Position numbers and translations under genes: made by a program. Shown in pieces: positions 54,589 to 64,000 of a stretch of 64,000 bases of DNA. The notes below the pieces were generated by a model. That model did no database searches. It was not told the origin of the DNA and worked only from the letters and a program-made list of their open reading frames with translations. This DNA is from Aplectana chamaeleonis (lineage: Eukaryota; Nematoda; Chromadorea; Rhabditida; Cosmocercidae), in NCBI GenBank assembly GCA_029168955.1, contig JAPDOI010000107.1:62001-126000 (forward strand). The letters are read 5' to 3'. Position 1 is the stretch's first letter. Each line of letters opens with the position of its first letter.

Positions 54589-56093
54589 AGAATGTGACCT
54601 AAAGACGTTGCCAATTTGCTATAAGGTCTAATTCCGCCCCGCACTCCTACATCCATCGGTACCGAAGTGTTCACATTCTTAAAATTACCACACAACTGCT
54701 ATTTCCAAACGTTTTAGAACTTGAGTACAGCGTCCACAAAAAAAAATCACATGGATGTGATCTCCCCACTTAGTGCTGAAAATGTGCTAAATAATGGATC
54801 ATGCTAAGCAAATCACACCATTTGGTTCGGAGTGGGGAGAGTCATACAGAAGATTGAAATCGAGGTCCAGCTCGAGGTGTTGTGCGCGACAGTGCTATTT
54901 ATACCAACGTCGCACCAAGACAAGGGTTTTCAACGGCAAAGCCACAGGCCACAGCGAGGTTTGCCTTCGAGATTTCGAGCGAGTTTCACAGCTCATAACT
55001 CCCACCTCTCAGACAATCGGATTGATTCAGACGCGCCCGACGCGGAGCTCGGTCGTGCCCCCAGCCACATCTGGCCTGGAGGACGTGCCCTAGCCGTCTA
55101 GAGAGCCTCCTCGGACGCGGACTTCTCCCAAATTTTGGCTGCGAGCGCACCTTAGCATGCCTAATGATGAAGCGCGAAACTAGTAAATTACAAACAAGCC
55201 CCCGTCCTCCATATCTCCCTTTTTGGGCCATGGGGTAGGAGAGGTCTATTTATTGAATTCCTCAACAATGTCAAGACCTCTGGTTGAACTCTTACAAACG
55301 CGAATTGGCCTTCCACCTAAACCCCTCGCGTCTCGTATACAGCGCGGGTTTGCACTGATCATTCAACATGTACTTATGCACACTGTGTGTTGGTCCGCGC
55401 CTGGGAAAATTGACTTCGCACCTCGGTAGGGGAGCGAACGGTCTGCGTCTCTCATACGCCTCACTCCAAGGTGCGCTCGTCGTACACGACACCTAGAAGT
55501 CCGCGTACCACCGAGTGTCTGAGCTCGAAGAACTTTTAAGCAGCGGATTTCTCTGTGATTTTCTCAGAGCCACACCCCTTGAGACTCCAAATAAGAAAAT
55601 ACTAGATTTATGCACTCAGGAAATGGCACGATAGTATTCAGACACGCTCTAGTCCGTCCCGCATGGTTCAAAGAACAGCAACACTTCAAATCGCCTGGAA
55701 TCTACGAGAAATTCTCCGCGAACCAGGATTTTACCGAGAAATTGATGCGAAACTTCCGCGAGCTTGGAGAACGCCGGAACATCACCGAAAAACTGCCGAA
55801 AAAAGGCTGGCGCGAACTCACCGGTATATCAACGTGAAAATGGTGCGAATTTACCAAGGAGCCCGCTACGGATTCACAGCGATAACATAGGCATCTGCAA
55901 AGAGAGCGCCCTCGTGCAGCAGCGGAGATGGCTCAACCGATAACGCGGCGAACTATAACGCAATGTATTGGCAGGGCCTGATGGTTCGAATAATTATATA
56001 CAGTGGCAAATATCACAGCAGATTCGCGGCATTGCTGCACTTGCGCCTGGTCGAGACAGAGGGATCTCGGCAGAATCCGGGCAATGCCTTGAC
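54589..56093. other. No gene recognised; would hold upstream GnT-II exon(s) if within the window
   Basis: Open frames at 54794-55101 (+) and 55610-55890 (+) show no known domain. No convincing ATG-anchor exon with a donor was found on the minus strand. GGCTCAACCGATAACGCG...GGTTCGAATAAT at about 55929-55997 is weakly tRNA-like. Confidence 0.4.
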
Positions 56094-56814
56094 CTTGGCG
56101 GTGTCCTAGCGCCAACCCTCCTCAGTCTGCACCTTGAGGATATACCTGAGCCGCCACAGGATATGAAGGTCGCGTATGCAGATGGCATTACTATCACGTG
56201 TCGATATCCAAACATACAAGTGGCCGCCAACAAGATCAATGAGTACCTGATTACGCTAAAGAGCTTTTTCGAGGAGAAGATGCTAAAGATCTCCGCATCT
56301 AAGTCGGCAATATCCGTTCTCACCATGGACCCTTCCGAGCACAGCACTCATCCGGACGTAGAGTGGGATGGAGACCGTCTACCTGCTGCGCGATTTCCAA
56401 AACTGCTTGGTCTTGTACTCGAGCCCCGCTCAAATTTCATAAAAATACCAAGCAGAAGCAGGCTGTCGTCAAAGCCAAGCTCAATGTACTCAGGGCCCTG
56501 GGCGGTACCTCATCAGGAAGCAGCAAGAAAACTATACTCTTTACGTATAAGGCGATTCTTTAGCCCTCCCTGGAATACGCCGCACCGGTATAGCAGCATC
56601 TCGTCTCAGAATCCTCTTGAACGAAGATGCAACGAGTACAAAACGCCGCTCTCCGTATCGCCACCGGATGTGCAAGGAGTTCCCCAGTCGAGCACCTGCA
56701 TGCTGAGACCCGTCTGTTACCAGTGAAGGAGCACTGTCAGCTCCAAGCCCAGCAACTCCGTATCAGTATTATTGAACAGCCAAACCACCCATCTTGGAGA
56801 GTGCTGAACCCCGT

Positions 56815-56818
56815 TAGA

Positions 56819-56850
<32 letters not shown>

Positions 56851-56851
56851 C
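56815..56851. repeat. (GA)n microsatellite in copy E
   Basis: An almost pure GA run replaces the short GAGAGAG found at the same place in other copies, an expansion inside the coding region. Confidence 0.9.
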
Positions 56852-57177
56852 AAAAGAAAGCCATTCGCCGATGCTCCAAACAAGGTTAACTAGCAAAGAT
56901 GGCACGACTCACAGAAGGAACGACTCCGTCTTCTGCGCAAGGAGCACACCAAGTTCGTACGGTGTCATCTTGAGAAGGCGGCGATGAATCCTATACTAGG
57001 AGAAGTACCGCCCCCAGTCTGCACATCCGAGGCTCAACTCGGAAGAAGGGCTAGATGGACACTCGCATCTCTGCGGTCCCTCGTCAATGCTCATGTCTTA
57101 CGTCAGCAAGATTGAGAGCAACAAATCTGATGTTTGTCCGGACTGCGGTTCTATCGGTCATAGCACCGCATATTTAT

Positions 57178-57621
57178 TTAAAGACAGTGTCCACGATAGG
57201 AAACGTTTTCGAGTTTCCACCAGAAAACTAAGGTATAGAGTCTGACTGTCTCATCAGTGAAGAAAAATCATGAAAAACGCTGCGAAACATCCAAAATTAG
57301 CTCTTCTTCTTGAAAGCCACATTTCAACGGAGGATCAAATGCGCGAGCATGGGCCTGAAGTAGACATCGTGTGCAAATGCGCCACAATGCTGAAACTCAG
57401 CCGCGCTCGCGCTCCAATGCTAATGTAGAAGCGGACAAACTGTTCCTCGAAAAACTCGACCGCGAGAGGAAGGGCTAGCGCGAGCGTACTTCGGAGCCGT
57501 ATGGAGCCTTTTCGGGCTAGTTTTCGTTCGTTCTTTCGACCCTAGCGCTCCAATGAGACCCTGAACATTCGATTTCCGGCCAAAATCCGAGGACGAAATT
57601 ATTCGTGGACACTGCCTTTAA
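57178..57621. mobile_element. TTAA MITE, family 1, inserted in copy E
   Basis: TTAA+AGACAGTGTCCACGATAGG (57178) and ATTCGTGGACACTGCCT+TTAA (to 57621). Copies C and B supply the empty site: C has TTTGTTTAACTGTCC at the same codon, with TTAA once. Confidence 0.95.
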
Positions 57622-57737
57622 CTGTCCGAAGAGACCTACCACGCTGACCACAATAAATCTATGGACGAATCCAATATTGGTCGCCCAAATTCTCCGCCCA
57701 TGACAAAACCCTCGATGTGGCTGCAAAGAAGAAGAAA

Positions 57738-58624
57738 CTTTGATGCTGCAGAGAATCTGTCGCTTCGGCTGCGGTCCGTTGCCGAGGCGGCAGGTTGCCG
57801 ACAGGCTCTTGGAAGCATCCAGATAAGAGGCCCCATCTCATCCAGCGCTTCACTTGGCTTTTCGAAGCCTATCCTGGATAATGACTTCGACTCGTTCTCA
57901 AGAGGGGACCGATAGTCAACTTCCTGGACCTTTCAAATGCTGCAGAGCACTTTCGACCAAAGAGGGAGTCTCCAAATTCTGCAGCCAGAGCCCCATCGTT
58001 CTTCTAGTAGCCGAGCAGCCGTGGCGAGAACAGCAACAGCGAAGCCCGCAAAACATAGAAACTTTCGGAAATGGCCGAACAACAACGAGGCTACGAAACG
58101 AGGCTACGGTACAGGAGGTCGGGATACGGGGCGGGTCCATCTCTCCTTCGACCAAACGGCGGAGACCTCTTCACCCCTAAGGCAGCGTCCATACGTCGCG
58201 AGAGCGGGCGTTCCCGATGCTGTGCGCCTCTCTACGCTCCTCAACGCTTGAGCAGCCCGTGCCCGCAAATAAACACAGTCAAACGCCCCCTACCTCGTGT
58301 TAATTCGATTGAAAACCGTTGATCGGGTGATCAATCGCACGAGTCGGCGCAACTGCCGATGACTTCCCACGGTTTTCGACTTCCGTGGTGGGAATATGGA
58401 AAACAAGGACAGTAATTTTGATACACGTTAAATGCCACCTGCTTTAGTGATGGAGCAGTAAGCTTGAAACTTGCTGCTTGCTTCGTGGTGCTGGCGCAAG
58501 CGCGCGAGAGCGAGCGGGCGAGGACGCGCGAGAAGGAGCGCCTATGAGTGGCTAGCGAAACGTGTGCCCACCACGGCCATCGATTTTGGGTCATCGCACG
58601 CTCTCGCCACGTATGGACCGAGCC
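57738..58624. other. No gene recognised
   Basis: GC-richer DNA with overlapping open frames on both strands and no known domain. No repeat boundaries recognised. Confidence 0.4.
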
Positions 58625-58627
58625 TAA

Positions 58628-59530
58628 CTCGCCTTTCATGCTTTTGCGACAGCGGCAAATGCCGCACTTGGACCCACGGCAAAATCAGCATTTTGCGGCA
58701 TTTGTCGCGAATCGCTAGGGCGGCGGCGGCGTTTGCCGCTATTTATCGTGCCGGGACCTTCAGTGGGCTGGGCATTTTGCCAAACATCCCAACTGTGGCG
58801 AAATCCGGTGATAACTCACACATTTTCAATATTTAGAAGAAGTTTTCAGTGATAATATTTGGATATTATGGGTAGCATTAGAAAAGCCTGCATTTCCGGG
58901 CCTATATCAGAGAGTATACTGTCTAATTCAGCATAGCTCGGTGATATGGATTCGGATCAAGTACGGCGAAATTGCAACAATCATTTGAATAAATGCTCGT
59001 AAAATAACATCGAAACGGGAAGAGCACATCAGGGCCAAATGCGTTCAAAATAGTTAGGAATCGAACGGTGAAATGAAGGATCATAAAACATTTAGCGAAT
59101 AAATCTTCTTGTTGTTCAGCAGAATAGATTTGAGCAAATCACTGAATAATATTTCCAGAAATACTAGTATTTGAAAAATGACGATGGCGCAGCAGAATTC
59201 CAAATTCTAGGATGAAATCAGCTGAATTCTCTGGCAAAATGCCGAGTTTGGTGACGGTCCCGAGACGATAGGTTGCGGCGAGGCCAGCGGCAGCGACACA
59301 AATGGTCCGGATCATTCTTGTCGCTGCCGCAGAAACCGCGACGGGGCCACCGAAAACGGCGACGGAGCCAGGGAAAATCAGCGACGGGGCTAGCGATTCG
59401 CGATGCCGCGAATGCATGAAAGCTCCACTTTGCGGCGTTTGCCGCCGGCGGCAAATGCCGCGTCGCTTTTCTCATTTTTCTATAGAAAATCTGCGGCATT
59501 TGACGCTGTCGCAAAAGCATGAAAGGCGAG
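58628..59530. mobile_element. Long-TIR element with TAA target duplication
   Basis: CTCGCCTTTCATGCTTTTGC then GACAGCGGCAAATGCCGCA (58628-58666) is inverted at 59492-59530 with one mismatch. TAA lies on both sides (58625-58627, 59531-59533). Weaker inverted similarity extends about 200 bp inward through GCGGCATTTGCCG-type motifs. A 3-bp TAA duplication suggests the PIF/Harbinger group. No transposase seen. Confidence 0.85.
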
Positions 59531-59533
59531 TAA

Positions 59534-60724
59534 GACGTTGCTGATTGGCCGTTGGAGAGAATAACGCCACCCCAACTCCCACCTTCCCCTGTACCGTCGT
59601 CCATTCCGATTTGCAAATCGATCATGCTGGCATCCTATCCTGACATACTGAGCAGCGTAGAGCACAGAGCCTCAGAAGTATTCATGCATATCAATTAAGT
59701 ATAAACTATTCTTACTTTCAGGCGAAACTTATAGAGCGAACAGTTTTCTTGCAAGAACCTGTATTTAGCCATTGATTATCCAGTTTTTATGGAAACCGGG
59801 AGAAACAAAAAAATAATTATAGACAAAAGACAAATAAAAAAAAAAACGAAAAAATAACAGACGAACCAGACATATCGATATGATTATGTTGAGAACTCGT
59901 TGGCCGCGACGATGAAGCATCTCACGTCACCCGTGTGTTGGCTTGGCCTGTTTTGCGTCTTCCGGATGGGCAATCAGGGCTGCAATGTCGGAATAACAAC
60001 AGATTACACGAGTTCAATGAGTCGATCACACGAACACATTTTGATGAAAATGAAAAAGGAAACGTCGCGCGCGCAACGTCGCGACATCGTCCCCACGGTG
60101 AAATCGCAATTGGTCCACGTTTGCTGCGTGGGGACAACATTTTTCGTAATCAGCGACATTCAGATAAAATCGAATTTCATAGGATCTATTTCTAGCTCTG
60201 AATCCAATCGCATCGGTATCTGCGAAAGAAGTCAGTGCGTAGAGGAATAGAGTTTCTGTTGATAAAAACACATTGGTAAGTCGTATGTGAAGTCTGGGGC
60301 ATTCTTGAAGAGCTCTGCATTTCACAGTTCTTCCGCATGTCTTTTTTTTGCCTGAATAACGTTATGAGCAGTCATCTATCTATATTTCTCCATATACGAC
60401 GCTCGCATCTGGTCGTCAATCAGAATGGGAAGCTTTTAAGAAGTGCTCCAGAGCTTAGGTATCCTTGGAGAAAAAAAATACAAAAAAGTGGAATGACCAG
60501 TGGAATATTTAATCATCATTCGTAGGCAGAAACCATGAATAGCCCTAATAATTTTATGGTAAACAATGCTTTTAACTAACTATAGACAATCCATTATTTG
60601 GTAAGTTTGCAGTGATCAAGAAGCTCCCATGGGAGCGACAAAATTATTGAAAATGTAACTTTCAAATGCATGCAACCAGTTATGATAAGTGATACTTGTT
60701 GTGGCTTTCTTCTCATAAAAGCAG
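59534..60724. other. No gene recognised
   Basis: An open stretch at 59900-60250 (+) lacks a known domain. The rest is AT-rich. Confidence 0.4.
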
Positions 60725-60726
60725 TA

Positions 60727-61005
60727 CTGTGCTTATCTGGGTCAAATTCCGGTCCGCAATTGCGTCTCGACACGCTTCGCGGCCGCGCGCTTGCGAGCCG
60801 GAAGAGTTTCCAGCGCCGCAGATGCCGATCTGTTGACTCTAGGTGGGTTTTAGAAACTCGAAGCTAAACAAAAGTGAAGAAAATTGTATAAAAAAGCCAT
60901 ATCGAGTCGGCTTTGGCGCTGGAAACTCGGCTGACTCGAGCGCGTGCGGCCGCAAAGCGTGTCGAGACGCAATTACGGACCGGAATTTGACCCAGATAAG
61001 CACAG
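60727..61005. mobile_element. 279-bp TIR element with TA duplication
   Basis: CTGTGCTTATCTGGGTCAAA then TTCCGGTCCG is inverted at the right end. Arms of about 75 bp reach GCGGCCGC on both sides. TA flanks both ends (60725-60726, 61006-61007), as for Tc1/mariner-type MITEs. Confidence 0.88.
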
Positions 61006-61401
61006 TATAACATGTATCAAAACCCAACTTTGAAATTTTTAACTAGTTAGATGACACTCAAAGTTTGCGATCGTAGAGGATAGAAGTCAAATTTACTGGT
61101 TGAAGGGAAGAATGGCAGTAATCTATTTTCGATGACGATTTGCGTGTCGATTACGAAGGTGGAACCGAAGCGAACCGAACAACGAACAAACAGATTCGAT
61201 CAAAACTGCAGTGGCAAGGTGAGATTGCAATCAACAATTCGATTAATTTTTATGTCTTGTCGAACACAGAAATAGAAGTCTTTGGAACCGAAAACGGATT
61301 TGAGATATTCGCTAACTTGCCTAAACTCCCAAAGTTTGGTACTTACGGGCTCAGAGCTATACTTAGTAATAACTCTCTATTTTGTGATAATGTAAGGAGA
61401 C

Positions 61402-61892
61402 TTAAAGGCAGTGTTTACGATAAAAATGTGTTTCAGTTTCCACTAAGAATGGGTAGTCGAGGGGCCCACTGTAACGTTAGCGTGGAAAGAACGCACAAAA
61501 CGAGCCAGGAAGAGCCCCAAAAGAGCCCGAAGTTGCCACTTTGAGCGCAAGGCAAACCCCAAAAGCGCAACGCACGCCCACCTACGTGAACAAATGAATG
61601 CTCGAAATCGTGTGATGTGCGACTGTTTCCGATTAATAGCCCCGTTCTTCCCTTCATTCTCAACTTCTCTCTCTACTCAGGTTGGCTCGCATAAATCGGC
61701 TGCAAAAGACGGAAGTTACAAGCCTCGGACAACTCGTCCACCATGCTTCCGTAGCCCAATTTTTGAGGGACCATAACTCTGTTCCCAGAGGGTCTTGTAC
61801 GATTCCAGACACATATTTGGAATCAGCATGGGACCGTTCTCAAGATGGGCGGAAAACAGAGAAACGATTTTCATCATGAACACTGCCTTTAA
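61402..61892 (+). mobile_element. TTAA MITE, family 1
   Basis: TTAA+AGGCAGTGTTTACGATAAAA at 61402 and ATCATGAACACTGCCT+TTAA ending 61892. Closely similar to 21402-21895. Confidence 0.9.
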
Positions 61893-62373
61893 AGGCACAG
61901 TCCAACCTCGAAATCGTTTTTCTGTTTTAGTGCCTGTCGTAGGGACGGTCCCGCGCTGATTCCAACGACGTCTCTGAAATCGTACAAGACCCCCTAGAAA
62001 CGGAGTTATGGTCCCTCAAAAATTGAGCTGCGGAAGCATGGTGGACGAGTTGTCCGAGGCATGTAACTTTGGTCTTATGCAACCGATGTATGCGAGCGAC
62101 CCTGAATGGATAGAGAGGCACAGAATGAAGGGATTAACGGGGCTAGCGATCGGAAATCATCGCTCATATCGCCACTGTGTAGCTCGACAAATCGTAAAAG
62201 GGGCGTGCCAATGTGGCTTCTCGAGGTGAGCGCCCCAGGGTGGCTTCCCCCTATATCTCGCTTATTAGGAGAAATTGAGAGCTCGCACTTGGCAGGTGCT
62301 ATATGGGGTGGGTCTACTTCAAAATTATGTGGAAATCTCAGATTTTATCCCCGAGCTTGGACTGTGCCTTTAA
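61889..62373 (+). mobile_element. TTAA MITE, family 2, abutting family 1
   Basis: TTAA+AGGCACAGTCCAACCTCG (shared TTAA 61889-61892) and CTTGGACTGTGCCT+TTAA ending 62373. Its interior (GAAATCGTACAAGACC, GGTGGACGAGTTGTCCGAGG) is the same core as in family-1 members. Confidence 0.9.
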
Positions 62374-62903
62374 AAAATCACAACTGACAATGAACTTAGG
62401 CTCAGCTGTGTGTCCTCTCCTTGCAAAACGCTAATGTCCCAAGCTCTTTCGACTGTTTTTTGACCACGAAGGGAGGCAATCGCTGAAAAAAGAATATTAA
62501 ACAAATGTTCGACTACGGATTTTCTGTTCAAGAAAGTGTGAGAAACAGCATACAAAGCATTTCATCGCTACAGGTGAGGGCTACAAAAAAGCTGTTAGAA
62601 AACCACACAGTCATCAATTTTCCTTTTGTTTGAAACCAGTGCTGGTATACAGGAAAGCTAATTATGGGGGCTGGGTTTGTCTCCAAATATTGCGTGCTCT
62701 TTTTCGCAGCAAACCCAATAGTAACCCATGGTGTGCCTTTCATGAATCCCAGCCCAGAACACCTATATACAAATGTATCCTTATTCAAAATAGTACGAAA
62801 ACGTATTTGAGTGAGTAGGTGTCGTACAAATCTCCTACGACTAAGTTGACGCTCAAGACGATACCCCCTGAGGATCCATCCATGAGGAAGCTGTCGAATT
62901 GTT

Positions 62904-63408
62904 TTAAAGGCAGCAGACACGCTCAAAAACGGTATCGATTTTATGACATAAATCAAGGGTTTAGAGCTGGTTGTATTCGGCACTGACGAAAAAAACGAAC
63001 GAAAACTGTGGACAAATAGAGGAATAACGGTTTTTTTGTTATCGGCCGAAAGTGGACGAATTTTACCGCGCGCTGTTGAAACAGCGAATATTAGCAGCAA
63101 AACGGTTGAGATGGAGAATCCGATATACTCTTACAACGTGCACTGGAACGTTCACTTCGTTGGAAGTATAAAAAACCAGCCAAAGTGACCGTATTAGTTC
63201 TATCAATCTGGGCGAGATTGTATTTTGGGACAGGGTTGCAGAAGCTCAGGGGCGGGGTTGCAGATAATTTTCGATTTGCATTGCTGGAATTTAGTAGTTT
63301 TGACTCATTTTTGACGCTTCCAACGGCGTGAGCAGTCTACTAGGAAGCATGCGACTCCAGAAACGTAGTTATCTCGACAACTTTTTCGAGCGTGTCTGCT
63401 GCCTTTAA
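62904..63408. mobile_element. TTAA MITE, family 3-like
   Basis: TTAA+AGGCAGCAGACACGCTCAAA at 62904 and TTTTTCGAGCGTGTCTGCTG then CCT+TTAA ending 63408. The inverted ends are about 24 bp. Confidence 0.88.
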
Positions 63409-63645
63409 GGGGAATAATGCGGAACATATAAATTTCACTAGTTTTTCGCTCATAGGTTTTGCAGGTGACAGGGGTGTCACTGATGACTGCTCCGGAGAAA
63501 GGCGGACCTACGAAACCTATGAGCCCTTCAGCGAAACCCGCTCCTTCGAACGACTTGAAAAGACTTCCTTAACATACCATTGCATTCGGCTCACTGAGAG
63601 GAGCACGAGATCTACCTGAAAATTCATTTCGTCAATTTTGAAGTG

Positions 63646-63671
63646 AGTTTAGTTTAGTTTAGTTTAGTTTT
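63646..63671 (-). repeat. (TTTAG)n, probable retroposon tail in reverse
   Basis: GAGTTTAGTTTAGTTTAGTT then TAGTTTTATT. Read on the minus strand it is AATAAAA then (CTAAA)n, like the 3' tail of a non-LTR element lying to the right. Confidence 0.5.
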
Positions 63672-63825
63672 ATTACGACCACATGAGGCAATCGTTAAAA
63701 AAGGCATGCATAACAGTGCAACTACTAGAAAACTTGTAACAGACGCCAAGCATAAAAAGAAATTCATGAGAAAATGAGAAATGTGCAGTCGATAACAAGA
63801 AAAAAAAACTACGATAACTCGTAGT

Positions 63826-63904
63826 ATGGCGATGCTGCGCTTTGTGAGCGCAAAGAACTCCGATAAACGCTTTTCTTGCAAAAAAAAATGCTCGTTTCTG
63901 TAGT
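63826..63904. repeat. Dispersed repeat, related to 11080-11153
   Basis: ATGGCGATGCTGCGCTTTGT followed by GAGCG...AAAAAAAAATGCTCG...CTGTAGT. See the 11080 entry. Confidence 0.6.
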
Positions 63905-63917
63905 TTCTTACCTATTA

Positions 63918-64000
63918 GTTTCTTAACTATTTGAGCGAATTGAGATCTCGCGCTTGGCAGGATTGTTGTTTACGGTGGGCGGACTATAACATCAAATTTT
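63918..64000. mobile_element. Partial TTAA MITE family 2, cut by the window end
   Basis: TATTTGAGCGAATTGAGATC then TCGCGCTTGGCAGG matches the interior of 4801-7220 without the CR1 insertion. Confidence 0.6.

Larger units (their letters stand above)
56094..57737 (+). mobile_element. Retrotransposon copy E, degenerate, split by a MITE
   Basis: Begins in the RT just before the catalytic motif (GGVLAPTLLSLHLEDIP, then YADGITITC with YADD changed to YADG). It runs through QRVQNAALRIATGCARSSPV and LHAETRLLPVKEHC to CPDCGSIGHSTAYLF, where a MITE (57178-57621) interrupts it; NCPKRPTTLTT resumes after the MITE. Ends TGGCTGCAAAGAAGAAGAA. Many stops and shifts. Confidence 0.9.

Noticed and set aside
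55925..56005. tRNA gene (GGCTCAACCGATAA and GGTTCGAATAAT)
   Set aside because: Boxes are only partial and no cloverleaf closes; at most a tRNA-derived relic.
63646..63671. Telomere-like repeat (TTTAG)n
   Set aside because: Only about four units, and nematode telomeres are TTAGGC; better explained as a retroposon tail.

Overview
The window is nuclear DNA of a metazoan, most probably a nematode (a strongylid/hookworm-type worm is my guess, not proven). The only host gene I can assemble with confidence is a minus-strand N-glycan GlcNAc-transferase II gene (MGAT2; gly-20 in Caenorhabditis). It has eleven small exons running from 53974 down to 31136. All intron phases agree, and most 3' splice sites are nematode-like TTTCAG/TTTAG. 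Together the exons encode about 459 residues, including the metal-binding LEEDHY motif, the YDDYNWDW motif and a C-terminal NGGWGDIRDH motif. The first coding exon (start codon and the start of the membrane anchor) is not identified.

Almost everything else is repeat. Bases 1-3440 are a satellite of a 42-bp unit, nearly every unit carrying the palindrome TGACGTCA. From 4.8 to 31 kb there are nested DNA transposons and foldback elements: a CR1-type retrotransposon 3' half, many TTAA-flanked MITEs, a complete-length but frameshifted mariner (18444-19730), a 3.5-kb hAT-bounded element packed with five MITEs (22471-25952), a 1.75-kb foldback (26774-28528) and an 853-bp hAT relic with a C-terminal dimerisation domain (29769-30621).

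From 31 to 54 kb the transferase introns are inflated by one family of APE-type non-LTR retrotransposon (I/ingi/CR1 group). The last intron (7.7 kb) holds a 5'-truncated copy (A) with a full-length copy (B) nested in its 3' end. The 8.3-kb intron upstream of the YDDYNWDW exon holds copies C (+) and D (-) in inverted orientation plus a CR1 scrap. A further fragment (copy F) sits in a 2.4-kb intron. Exact 10-11 bp target-site duplications can be read for A, B, C and F. The intact 5' ends (B, C, D) encode a 2A-like GVERNPGP motif followed by a PHD-like zinc finger, an AP endonuclease, an RT and a C-terminal zinc knuckle.

From 54 to 64 kb there are more TTAA MITEs, a degenerate fifth retrotransposon copy (E) split by a MITE, and two further terminal-inverted-repeat elements (58628-59530 with TAA duplications, 60727-61005 with TA). 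No rRNA, convincing tRNA, CRISPR or bacterial-type gene is present.
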